Shown in pieces: positions 10,624 through 21,574 of a DNA stretch of 64,000 nucleotides. The notes under the pieces were generated by a model. The model searched no databases. It was given only the letters and a program-made list of their open reading frames with translations, and was not told the origin of the DNA. The stretch comes from Pyrus communis (lineage: Eukaryota; Streptophyta; Magnoliopsida; Rosales; Rosaceae), in the NCBI RefSeq assembly GCF_963583255.1, contig NC_084814.1:23892315-23956314 (forward strand). The letters are read 5' to 3'. Made by a program: the position numbers and the translations under genes. The number at the start of each line of letters is the position of its first letter. The stretch's first letter is position 1.

Positions 10624-11847
10624 TCATATGGATGCCGCGTCATTCTGTCCATCCAGTGTTAGTTTCCCGTCACCTGCCAGCAGAACATTAGACGGCCAAG
10701 AAGATCAGTAAGAGAAGATGGTACAGGTTGCTTTGGCGATTGGCATTACTTGTTACAGTAATCATAAGCATTTGCATACAATGCTAATGAACCCGTAGCA
10801 AACCAAATACGTCATAAATCTCATTACATTCCTACCTTGGTTTAGGGATGAAGCAGCAGCAGAATTAGCTGAGGCAGACAAACTTTCCTTTGCAACTTCA
10901 GAGTTGAAATTTGGCGCATCATCATTGGTCTGATTTTTTCCCAGATTCAAAGGAACCACTGACGGAACCACTGACTGCTCAGGGTTTCCAGTAACCTGCA
11001 TAAGAGTCCAGGGGTTTAGCTCGAAAATATATCCTACAACAGATAGCATTCAGTGTGCACAGGACAAACAAAACAAATTTCTAGCCCTCTATCTGTTCAA
11101 GACACGGGAAAGAAGGATCAGACCTTATGCAAATGAGAAGGGGCCGAATATGCTTGATTGTTTGAAATGGAACCTGCAGCGGCTTCTGTCTGCTCATGCA
11201 ATATGGGCGCCTTTCCATGAACATTATCCCTTAGATCTATTATTTCTTGCCTGATGCCTCTAGAAGTTTTTGATTTGCTGCTGTAATCACCATTTGACAT
11301 CAAACCACCAGCTTCACCGGCAGCCCGCTTCCTGATAAGGGATTTACATGATCAAAGTTGAATCAAAATATTCTAGGATAACGCGGTATAGTGATTGATA
11401 TTCAAGTATACAAGTAATAATCCTCAGCAAAACACACAAAGAGATCACCATTTTCTGACCTGCTGGAACTAGGAATATCAATGTTAAACCCTGGCTGGTT
11501 GGGAAACACTATACCACGAAGAAGCTTTCCATCCATAACAGTTTCAATTGTGTATCCATCAGCAAGTTTGTCAGTAACCTTTCCAACAAATGTCTTCTTC
11601 CCCGAATCAAGCTCGGATTGATTCGATGGGATATCCTGTCTGCCTGCAGCTATAGCACAAGATCATTTGTGAAAGACATCAAAGCCCTCCTCAAAGTATA
11701 TATTCAACCAGTGATTTTTTTTCTTTTTTCTTTCGCTTACATTTTTTTCTTTCATTTTTCTGTTTGCTGAATAAATTAACTTGGTCACATAGACTGCTTT
11801 CATTAAAATTATGAAATTTGTATTCATGAAGAATATTGGATAGTGAC

Positions 11848-11879
<32 letters not shown>

Positions 11880-14800
11880 TGAGCGAGAACTTCTTAGGGT
11901 TAGACAGCTTTCCCTGCCTCTAAATAACTTAGGAGTTTGCAAATTTGAAAAAAAAAATATATATATATATATGTAAATTTTGATACATAAAAAAAAAGAA
12001 AAATGAAAACAGGACACTTTATCTTAGTAAATATCACTTACATGGTCGGTCATATGGAACTGGCATGGGTTGGCTCATATCAGCACTAGTTCCAACCAGA
12101 CCAAGAGCTCTGTCGTGAACAGAGGCGAGATTTTGCTCTTGGCACTTTAGCTTCAACTGCTTCCTCAGTGATAATTTCTCTAGCTTCCTTTCAAGTCCTA
12201 AAATTAGAAAATATATCAGGCCAGTAAGACTCAGATTCCATACACATGAAATTTTACCCTAATTAGACTATATTGATACTTCAGGGAGGTGGTGGGAAAG
12301 ATGATACTTAACCTGTGCTTAGGTAAAACATGTCATCCAGTGCCTCAAGACCTTTATTGCAACCACCAATAAATACAAGAACACCTCCCCTGACAGGATC
12401 CAAACAGTCCCCAGCAACGGAAAATCTAGCAGAAGGCCCATCACCAGCAGTTAGCACCTTGGTCCACACAGCAGTATCTGCACCACAGTTAAGATAGAGT
12501 GGGTATCTAAGGATACAATTCCAAAAATTAGAGCAACGGAAAGAACATAAAGTACATGTAACCGAAGGTGGATAGACAAGAAGGTTGAGAAGCTTCAAAC
12601 AATCCATAAAAGTAAATATCCAAAAGTGAATGTTTCCGGGAATTTCTTGAAACTTACCAACATCAAGCATGTAAAGGTCACCATATAGATTTTGAGAGTC
12701 TGTGAATCCCCCAAAAACAAATAAGTTCTTCCCAAAAGCAATAGTACAATGACCCGCTCGGGGTGTCATAAACTGGCCAGTAGTTTTCAGCTCCCTCCAA
12801 ATTAGAGTATCTAATGAAGTACCATAATACAAGAGTTACAGAAGGTATATATCATATACAATATCCAGAAGCTAGGTACTAGTGGTATCTAAATTACGTA
12901 AAAACTTTAATAAACTTGCAATTGGGCAAAGAAATTTCAGAAAATAATGATACCTGTATCAAGTATATGGACATCGGACAAATAGTAATTGTGCGCATCT
13001 TCACCACCCATCACAATTAGTTTGTTCTTCCAAGATGAACAAGTATGGCTATCACGCAGAGATGGTGGGTTGCCTGATGTTGTAGCACGTTTCCATACAA
13101 ACGTCTCTACAAGATAGGATAAGAAAATGGATTAAACATGTCTTATGTGCTATCTGTATCAATGAGTGACCTAGTTAAGTCGAGTGGTCAGGTTCTAGAT
13201 AAATGTAGACAAGGCAATTAAAAACTTAATGTGATGTCCTACACCTAGAACACTCCCTCTCTTCTTCCTCCCACTCTAGATTCTAAAAAGAACAAGGTGA
13301 CAGAGATGACCCTGTGCAATCCTATAAACTCACAGCACGACAAGAGAAAGAGGACATGCAAATAAGTTAACTCATAAGATCAATGCGAGTGGTACCATGC
13401 AAATGCATAATCATTATATTTTAACAACAAAACTGTTAGCAAGATGCACATAATAGTTATAGACTAGACTGAAAAGCACTCCAACAACTTCATTCCCTAA
13501 GAAGTCCCACATGCTATCCAAAAACCTATGCTAAAGTGAGATGTATCAAGCAAATAAACTCGTAAGATCCGTGTGATGTAAATGCACAATTACCGTCAGA
13601 AAAAAGTGCGACGAAGGTAATTCAAACCAATCATCACCTAAGTGATGAATTTACTAACGTTACTTGGAAACCTACCTGTATTCAAAATGTAAAGATCATT
13701 GAAGTACACTTCATTGTCACTACTAGCATATTTTCCACAGCCACCAAATATAAATAGCCGTTTCCCAACAAGGGCAGCACCATGACCATCTCGTGCCTCT
13801 GGTCCTTCGCCTCTTAAACTTGGAGATATCCATGTATGTAAAGCTACACAAACATTAAGAACATAAGCGGGCACATTGGTGGTACACATAGTTCAGAAAT
13901 CAAAATAAAGAATTTGATATAAGTCTTAAAAGGTCGCAGTGTCAATAAGTGTTGAGAATTGAGTAAATCTGGTTACATAGTTCGAAAATCAATAATAACG
14001 AATTCGATATAAGCCCTAAATGGTAATAGTATTAGTAAATGTTGAGAATTGAGTATATCTAGTTTCAACTCTTCGATATACCAATCCAAAATGGATAAGG
14101 AAATAAGTCAACTGTCACGCTGGACTTAGAATCGTCTAATTGAATTATTTATTTTCCAAAAAGGAATCATCTGATTGAATTACTTGGCCCAAAATAACAC
14201 ATATAAGGGTGAGCATGCTATGTAGTCAAGAAAAGATATCATTGCTAGGGAAAAAGCAAAAATATAAAAGAAAGTCACTCACAGGTGTCTAATATATGCA
14301 AATCCCCGAGAGGGTTCATCCCATCCGTACCCCCAAAGACGAAGAGATTATCACCAACAGTGGTGCAGCTGTGGCTGTCCCTTGGAGTTGGCAGGGTTCC
14401 TTTGATCGCTGGCTGGCTCCATGAATGTGTAGCTGCAGTCAGCAGAATAAGAGAATTAACAATCTCAAAAACAATCTCCATATAAAATGCAACAGCACAC
14501 AGCAAAATGCAGAGTGCTAGTTGTCAACACCTACAGGAAAATTTGAAACAAAATTAAAGAGCTCATCGTAGCACTATTCGAAATTTTATAACAAAAACAA
14601 ATAACAAACAGTAAAGATACAAAGAAAACCACCTTGGGATGTTACCAACCACCTAATACTACGCAGGCTCATCAAACGACGGTTTTTAGCTGCCCCAATG
14701 TAATGTCCTTTAAAATGTAATAGCAGAAAAAAGCTTATAGCTTGTGTGCCTAAAGTAAAACCCATGAAACCTCTAGCAATCAAAATTCAACAGCATAACC

Positions 14801-15301
14801 CTATCAAGCATTTACTCAAGAATTGTTGCAGAACAATTAACCCATCACAAAATTTGATTCCAATTTTCCAAAACAAGACCAAATTTTACGAAATTAAACC
14901 CCAGAAAACCCTAATTACAAGCCAACTAAAAACCCCTTAAACATTAATCAACACGGTTAATTACATAAAGATTCAAACTTTTTTCCCAGAAAATCACCAG
15001 CAACCAACATTACACAAACCCACATGGAAAAAAAGGGTAAAAACAAAAATTAAACGAATAATCTAGGCAAATTTTTAGCATTTGGGGAAGACCCACCAGT
15101 GTCAAAGACGTGAACTTCATTGGTTGGGCAGTTTTCTCTGCCATAGCCACCGATTACATACAGCAAACGCCCTTCGTTGATTGCATTGCAGGTGTGGCCC
15201 CACCGCTTCCCGGGGCCATGCACCTCCGCCGCCGCCGCCGCCACTCCTTCTTGCTGCAGGTGAGCTTGCTTGGGCTGCAGCTGCACCCTGTCCCACTTCA
15301 T
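10624..15301 (-). CDS. Kelch-repeat protein, 583 aa, 11 exons
   Basis: Exons on the minus strand are 15301-15097, 14432-14283, 13843-13676, 13106-12954, 12810-12658, 12477-12313, 12197-12042, 11643-11460, 11331-11124, 10995-10836 and 10673-10624. All joins are GT-AG and in phase, giving 583 residues. The N-terminal ~330 residues form a kelch beta-propeller. Each of exons 2-6 (50-56 codons) encodes one blade with the pattern TW..P...G..P..RDSH.(C/A)...G..L.(V/I)(F/I)GG..........D(L/V)(Y/H)(I/M)LDT. Intron phase is the same at every blade boundary, consistent with blade-by-exon duplication. A charged LERKLEKLSLRKQLKLKCQEQ segment follows (about 333-355), then TFVGKVTDKLADGYTIETVMDGKLLRGIVFP, a Lys/Arg-rich likely nuclear segment, and a Ser/Ala-rich tail. 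It resembles the Arabidopsis At1g18610/At1g74150 proteins as I remember them. Molecular function is unknown; propellers bind proteins. Exon 8 may use an acceptor 6 bp upstream. Confidence 0.9.
11851..11876. repeat. Poly-A tract in kelch intron 7
   Basis: A 26-base A run, with an (AT)n stretch at 11957-11972 in the same intron. It is a simple repeat with no sign of a retroposed element around it. Confidence 0.7.
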
Positions 15302-16195
15302 TATCTTCTCTGGGTAAAAAATTTGGGAAGAGACCCAATTGGGTTAGAAAAATGGGGAAGCAGTGAAAATGCTGAATTACAGAGAAGAATTTTAATTTTG
15401 GGTTAATTTTTTTTTTTTTTTAATTTGGGTTTTTGTGTACTGGGATTGAGCTGATTTTATTATTCGAGTTCATGCAAATAAGGACATTGAATAATTAAAA
15501 ACAATAAAAAAAAGGGTCCAAATAAGAAGAAATTTTTTATTGTGATTGGAATACAACCAATATATTAAGTGTTTTTATATAAGTAATAAAAAAATTTATT
15601 TTTTAAGTTATTAATTTTTTAAAACACATATATCAACATTTGTATAATGACACGTAATGTATCATTCTGTGTTTCGATTACATTAAAAAATCTCTCTCGT
15701 ATCTTTATTAACACACCTGTAAAACTAGTTATTTCATATCTTTATTAATATATGTTTTGTAAATGATAATTTTTTTAAAATGAAAGATAAATAATGTAAG
15801 TTGAAATCTTCTTTTAGAATATTTTGAAAACTTTATTTCCATATGTAAAGATAGTTGAGCAATTTGATGAAACATTCAAACTTATATGAATTGCCCTTTC
15901 TTATTAAATTAATAAGGGCTAAACATTAAATAAAAAAAATTAAACGATCTTAAAATTAAGAATAAAAATGCCACGCAATGGGTGTTTTCATGGGTTGCTT
16001 CATTTCATTTTCAAAATAATTTTTTTAATATTCATAAAAAGAATTTTTTAATAAAAAATTAGAAAAAAGTAATTTTCTAAATTAATATATTTTTTAACTT
16101 AACATAAGAAGGGCAATTGTGTGTGGCATGGGGCTAATTTTTATGGTAAATACATATGTTTGGAATTGTTTATTTTATGATAAAATAATATTAAA
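15302..16195. other. Kelch promoter side and AT-rich spacer
   Basis: 15302-15525 is the upstream region of the kelch gene and has a duplicate at about 18230-18400. The remainder is very AT-rich. 15760-15850 and 16120-16195 resemble parts of the 18.4/21.6-kb duplicated repeat (phrases such as AAAATGAAAGATAAATA and TTTATGGTAAATACA), so an older third remnant sits here. No gene is seen. Confidence 0.45.
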
Positions 16196-16802
16196 TTATA
16201 TGCAAATCTTTGAGAGGGTTCGTATCATCGGTACCTCTAGAGGCGAAGAGATAATCACCGCCAGTGGTGTAGCTGTGGTTGTCCCTTGGAGTTTGAAGGG
16301 TGTCTCCGGTCACCGGCGTCGGCTGCCTCCATGAATGCGTAACTGGTGCGGTGCCTCTTACCACCGGCGTTGACTGTCTTCTTGAATGTGTTCGTCGTTG
16401 TACGAAGATATTATCACCAGCCGTGGTGCAGTTGTGGCTATCCCTTGGAGTTGGTAGGGGCCCTCTGATCACCGGCGACGGCTGCCTCCATGAACTTGCA
16501 GCTGGTATGGTGCCTCTGATCACTGGCGCCGACTGCCTCCTTGAATGTGTTTGTTGTACGAAGAGATTATCACCAACAGTGGTGCTGCTGTGGATGTCCC
16601 CTGGAGTTGGTACGGTGCCTCTCATCACTGGCGCCGGTTGCCTCCATGAACCTCTGATCACAGGCGCCGGCTGTCTTAATGAATGTGTTTGATTTACGAA
16701 GAGATTATCACCGGCAGTGGTGCAGTTGTGATTGTCCCTTGGAATTGGTAAGTTGGCTCTGATAAAGGGTGACGGTTGCCTCCATGAAACTGCAATCAAC
16801 AA
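16191..16802 (-). repeat. Amplified kelch exon-2 array, 203-codon open frame
   Basis: Read on the minus strand, this is open for 203 codons and holds four copies of the (H/S)SWRQP.PV.RG.(L/V)P(T)PRD.H(N/S).TT.GDN(L/I)FV unit, plus extra half-units (SRRQSAPVIRG-type) between them. The parent exon 2 has one copy. The units differ from one another by scattered substitutions, so the expansion is not fresh, yet no stop has arisen in this frame. The last unit alone continues into the parental GTDDTNPLKDLHI end. Confidence 0.8.
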
Positions 16803-18400
16803 TTCAGAATAAGCAAATTAACAATCTCAAAATTAAACAATCTCTATAACATGCATTAATACACAGACATGAAAAATAAATAACTCACTCAAAGCAGTGT
16901 TCGAAATTGTATAACAAAAACAAATAACAGACAACAAATATTTCAGTGGAACGATATCTTAGTGCTTTACTTAGTTGTTAGAAGCGAAAAAAATCGGGCG
17001 CATAATAATGCATAAGCTAGCATGATTGTTTTCTGGTACTGTGTTGAAGTACCATATGATAACCGATGAAACCCTCTAAAATCAAAACTCAACAGCTTAC
17101 CCTACCCTATGAAGCATTTACAAGAATTGTTGCAGAAAGTTAATAATAATATTTGGCTACTCGTGGGATAAGTAAGAGTTCCTACTTAAAATTGTTCGTT
17201 ACTGATTCACAAAACTTTGTGTTTATGATTAAACCATTTATATTACAAAGTACTAGATCGCCTTGCAAAAAATCAATTAAAACTAAGGTTGTTTAGTCGT
17301 CGATCTATATAAATTAAAACAAATGAATGGTAAAAATATTACGAACCGTTTACGTATTTGCTATAATAGATTGACTAAACGATCTTAGTTTTAGTTCATT
17401 TTTAATTGTCAGAGATGATATTTACAGAGTGATCTATAAGATGAACGATTATGATCATAAACACAAAATTCTATAAATCGAACACGAAAAATTTTGAGTA
17501 AGAGTTTCTACTCATCCTTGATTAGCCAATCATTGTTCGAAAGAAAAACTTCACCCAAAAAAAAAGAGCACGGTTCGAAAATCAACCCATCACATCGGTT
17601 GATTCCAATTTTTCCAAACAAGATGACCCATGAGTTTACCAAAGGGGTATGCATCCAAACATCCATTTTTACTTCTCAAATGCCTTATAAATTTATAACC
17701 GTTGGATCGAATGAATTGAAAAAGATTAAATGACAGAAATTAATAAGAAGTGTATGAGAAGTAAAAAGAAGTGCGTGGATATCACACCTCATTTACCAAA
17801 TTAAACCCACCCTAGCTACTTAAAAGACCGCAGAACCCCCCTTGAAAATTAATCAACATGAATAATCACAAAAGGATTCAAACATTTCCCCTAGAAAACT
17901 CACAACCAACCCTGCAAAACCAAGATTACACAAAATCGACTTGAAGAAAATAAAAAACAGAAAAATCAAACAAAAAATCAGGGGATTTGTTTTTTATTTT
18001 ATTTTATTTTTTTCAGAATTTGCAAAGACGTGAACTTGTTTGGTCTGTCTGGTAGTTATCCCTGCCATAGCCACCGAACACATACAGCACCTACCTTCTC
18101 TGACAGAATTGCTAGTCTCACCCCGCCAGTTCCCGGAACCAGATGCCTCCGCCGCAGCCGCTTCTTCTTCTTCTTGTTGCCAGCCAGCTTGTCTGGGCAC
18201 CAGCTGCACAATTTCGTACCTCATTTTTTTCTACAATTCTGAAGAGACGCCCAGTTGGGGTAGAAAAATGGGATCGAAAGATTGCGAATTACAGAGAATG
18301 GGTTATTGTGTTCTGGGATTGAGCAGATATTATATTTGGAGTTCATGCAAATAAGGACAATGAATAATTAAAAAATTAATAGAAAGGGTCCAGATAAGAG
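16196..18400 (-). pseudogene. Partial tandem copy of kelch gene (promoter to exon 2)
   Basis: This block repeats 14284-15525 in the same orientation. The exon 1 copy (about 18224-18010) keeps the start (MRYEIVQLVPRQAGWQQE versus MKWDRVQLQPKQAHLQQE) and the Ala-rich linker, but then diverges. The intron 1 copy still aligns (e.g. GCATTTAC..AAGAATTGTTGCAGAA) and is interrupted by a palindromic MITE at ~17160-17520. The exon 2 copy begins at the orthologous acceptor (TGATTGCAG at ~16795) but is expanded into an array. The copy stops at the KDLHI codons of exon 2, so no later blades follow. Upstream sequence matches the parent's up to about 15525. It is a truncated duplicate that may retain a promoter; whether it is transcribed is unknown. 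Confidence 0.8.
17160..17522. mobile_element. Palindromic MITE inside the kelch pseudogene intron
   Basis: The two halves are inverted complements over nearly their full length. The left end TTGGCTACTCGTGGGATAAG pairs with the right end read in reverse (TTGGCTAATCAAGGATGAG). Inner blocks ACTTTGTGTTTATGAT and ACTAAGGTTGTTTAGTC also pair with their partners at ~17455 and ~17385. The parental intron (near 14830) lacks it. No coding capacity. Confidence 0.75.
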
Positions 18401-19284
18401 AGAGAAAATATGTTTTTTCACTTTTTTTTAATGAAAGAGAGAAAATAAGTTTACGTAGGTGATTTTATTTAAAAAGTTAAAAATATAATAAAATGATATA
18501 CACTGCATTAAACTTCAACAAAATTTGCTTTCTCATGTTTATTAAAATAAGTTTTGTTTTCTTTTAGCGAAAAAAAAAAGGTTTGAAATAGCACATCGTA
18601 TGTTAGAACTCCACATGATTTTGATTTAGACGTATTTATGATTGATATGTCGTACAGAAGTTATAATGTGATTTAATCAATAAAAGGATAACTAAGCGTA
18701 CAATTAGTTTTAAATGAATACAATATTAGTTTCACTTATACAAATTTGGTTATATGATGACACGTTGTGTGTTTTCACTTCAGTTGTGTTCCATACAGTT
18801 GGACTTCAGTATCAATATCGTTAGATTGTTACGTACGTTGTTTTGTACAAATGTAGAAGTACACGAAGCACCTTCACGTGCAAGAAACTCAATTCATATT
18901 TAAAAACAGCAACCCTTTCGCGCGCTAACGTGGGTATGGATAGTATTCCTTTTACTTTTTGCACACAGGCTAACACACGTGCAAACATGTTTATTCTATC
19001 GTGAATCTTTTGTTATATTTCTTACCAGTAAAACTTGTTATTCAATTAATTTCTTTGGCAATATGATATTACATTCTAAATTGTAATAATTTATTGAGAG
19101 GGGATTCAAATATGAATGCAAAAGGATAAGCACATTGCCCTAGTCAATAAACTTAACTCACATCTAGAGAATCGTTATACGATTTTTGAAGTACCAAAGT
19201 TAGGGATGTAGGGTTTAGTTGAACTATTGGTAATCGATGGAGAGAATGCGAGATAAATAAATGAAGAACTAGTTTAAAAGGTGA

Positions 19285-19440
19285 TGCTACATTTATCATA
19301 TTTATGCACTAAATGATGTGGCACATTCTATACTTTATAGATTTTTATTACAATTATTAGTCAACTTCCAATTTAAATTAAAGTACAAATTTAATTTGCG
19401 ACATATCATTTAGTGTACAAATTCGGTGCACACAACATTA
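19285..19440. mobile_element. Small MITE-like element within duplication copy 1
   Basis: The ends GATGCTACATTTATCAT..GCACTAAATGATGTGGC and ..ATATCATTTAGTGTACAAATTCGGTGCAC are imperfect inverted complements. The partner copy is at ~22455-22605. Typical non-coding TIR element, bounds approximate. Confidence 0.45.
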
Positions 19441-19577
19441 TTCCAGCCTAGTTAAATTAGGTAGTTTGAAACATGGTTTTTTAAAATGAAAGATAAAACT
19501 CATAAAAAATGAAGGATAAATATTGTAAACTGAGATCTTCTTTTTAATATTTTTGAAAATTTTATGGTAAATAAGTT

Positions 19578-19862
19578 TGTCACATCCCGGCCCGGGGCGG
19601 ATCACTTTCCTGGCCCGCTCCACCACCGTAGCACGATATTGTCCGTTTTGGACTTACCATTCTCTCACGGTTTTGTTTTTGGGAACTCACGAGCAACTTC
19701 CCAGTGGGTCACCCATCATGGGATTGCTCTAGCTCCATTTCTCGCTTAACTTCGGAGTTCCTATGGAACCCGAAGCCAGTGAGCTCCCAAAAGGCCTCAT
19801 GCTAGGTAAGGATGAGAATATACATTTAAGGATCACTCCTCTGGGCGATGTGGGATGTTACA
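19578..19862 (-). mobile_element. Solo LTR of a Cassandra-type TRIM with 5S rRNA-like core
   Basis: The 285-bp block has termini TGTCACATCCCGG..GGGATGTTACA. At about 19694-19806 it holds a 5S-rRNA-like segment in reverse orientation (e.g. GGGTCACCCATC, CTTAACTTCGGAGTTC, GGAACCCGAAGCC), the hallmark of Cassandra. It is flanked by AAGTT on both sides (one-base ambiguity at the right end). The empty site TAAATAAGTTTGTTTTGG is preserved in duplication copy 2 near 22934. There is no internal domain or second LTR, so it is a solo LTR. Confidence 0.85.
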
Positions 19863-20069
19863 AGTTTGTTTGGAATTTTTTATTTTTAGGTAAAATACTA
19901 AATACATTTTTTGGGTATTTAAAACTTTTATGGTAAAATATATATTTTGGTATTTTTTTAATTTTTATGGTAAAATATTAAATAAGTTTGTTTTGGAATA
20001 GAGGGGATATAATCCTGTTTCAGTAACGGATATCAGAGATTGTAAAAACATGCATGTGGGCACCACTTT

Positions 20070-20765
20070 CATCAGAGAGATAGAGTCCGACCGTTACAGG
20101 TTTAGGTGGACTAAAGGTCAATGCTAAATCATCGCTAATGACATCCAAAAGCCCAAGAAAAATGTGAATGTCTGAATGCATTCGAGAAAATTTGCGGAAT
20201 GAAAATGTTAAGAGATATTTAGACTTTTGACCACATTCATGTATCATGTGAGATGGCAACTGAGGTGTGTATGTATGTCAATTAATGAGTTTCCATAGGA
20301 GGAAGAGTCTGACTGTTATAGTTACAGTTACAGGCCTATGTGGACTAAAAGTCAATACCAGATCGTCACTGATGACACCCAAAGCCCAAGAAAAAACGTG
20401 AACGTTTGTATATAAGTACTCGAGAAAAATTTCAAAATTAAAATGTTAGGGAGATTTCAACTTTTGACCACATTCATGTACTATGTGATGTGGCAAATGA
20501 GGTGTATATATCGTGTCAATTAATGAGTTTCCATAGAAGGGAAAGTCCGACTGTTACAGCTACGGTTACAAGCCTAGGTGGACTAAAAGTCAATGCCAAA
20601 TTGTCATTGATGACACCCAAAGCCCAAAAAATTGTGAATGTATGTAAGTACCCGAGAAAAATTGGAAAAAAAAAATGCTAAAGAGATCACAAATTTTTAC
20701 CACATTCATGTACCACGTGATGTGACAAGTGATGAGTATATGTCATATGAATTAAACAGTTTATC
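20070..20765. repeat. Three ~235-bp tandem units
   Basis: Units begin near 20070, 20293 and 20531. Each has GAG/GAAAGTC(C/T)GAC.GTTA.AG, GGTGGACTAAA.GTCAATGC, GATGACA(C/T)CCAAA.GCCC, GACCACATTCATGTA and TCAATTAATGAGTTTCCATA. Copy 2 of the larger duplication keeps about one and a half units (23130-23450). Confidence 0.8.
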
Positions 20766-20909
20766 TCATTGGATATATATATATATCTCATTGGATATTA
20801 CCATATTGACTATATTTGTCATTCGCCATGTCACGTGGTACATAAATGTGATAAGAAAATGTCATTTTTCTAACAATACTCATCGCAAATTTGTTTTATT
20901 TAGCGGGAA

Positions 20910-21090
20910 AATGCTTGGAAGACAATCTTTTTAGACTATATGGTATAAAACAAATGATACGTCGGTTGATGGTTAGACTATTTTTTTAATGATTTAAAAA
21001 AAAAATCCAACAATCAACCGTTACATAATGTGATCCACAAAATATGGTCTAAAATATGGTAAAAAAGATAGTCTATCTAGTATCACCCAA
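20910..21090. mobile_element. MITE-like inverted-repeat element
   Basis: The left arm (..AATCTTTTTAGACTATATGG..CGGTTGATGGTTAG) is complementary in reverse to the right arm (..CAATCAACCGTTACATAATG..GGTCTAAAATATGG). The loop is an A-rich tract near 21000. Bounds approximate. Confidence 0.5.
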
Positions 21091-21574
21091 TTTAAAGGTA
21101 TATTAATGCGACACCTTCAAGATGGAATAGTTATGGGATTGGGCCTTTCGGCCGACCTCATCGCTTGGCCCACATACAAAAAAACTCACTCAGGCCCATT
21201 CCCATGCATTCTGTGCATTATGCTTTAGGATACTCGCATATGGCTACCAGGTGTAAGTACGTCTTTCTCATAATAATTGACCATAAAGAATGTAAATGCA
21301 CAACTTCGAAAAATCTTAGGTCAGACCATCTGATCACATGAATAGTCCAACCAACCTAACAAAGACAACAAAACCCGATTTAAATTCCAACTCACATACC
21401 AATAGTACCATAGAGAAATATATTCAATTTGTATAAGTATTGTAGATTTTTTTTTTTTTCACAAGAAAGATCCTCATATGTGCTCGAATCATCAAAATTT
21501 TCACATTTGATGGGATTTAGAAGAGTTCAGAACATCTACTACGAGTTGTACAAGTAATCCATGTTTAGGGGAAA
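21091..21574. other. Intergenic, no gene seen
   Basis: The sequence between the MITE and duplication copy 2 shows no supported coding region or recognised repeat, apart from a poly-T tract at about 21450. Confidence 0.4.

Larger units (their letters stand above)
18420..20300. repeat. Direct duplication, copy 1
   Basis: Aligns in order with 21575-23450: the TTAAACTTCAACAAA block, the CGAAGCACCTTC.TGTGCAAGAA block, the TCGTGAATCTTTTGTTATAT block, a small MITE (about 19285-19440), and the GTTTCAGTAACGGATAT block. Copy 1 alone carries a Cassandra-type LTR at 19578-19862. No gene is seen. Confidence 0.8.

Noticed and set aside
15110..15406. Plus-strand ORFs opposite kelch exon 1
   Set aside because: They are shadows of the GC-rich, Ala-coding exon on the minus strand.
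19694..19806. A 5S rRNA gene
   Set aside because: It is diverged, inverted and enclosed in TG..CA LTR ends with flanking duplications, so it is the 5S-like core of a Cassandra LTR.
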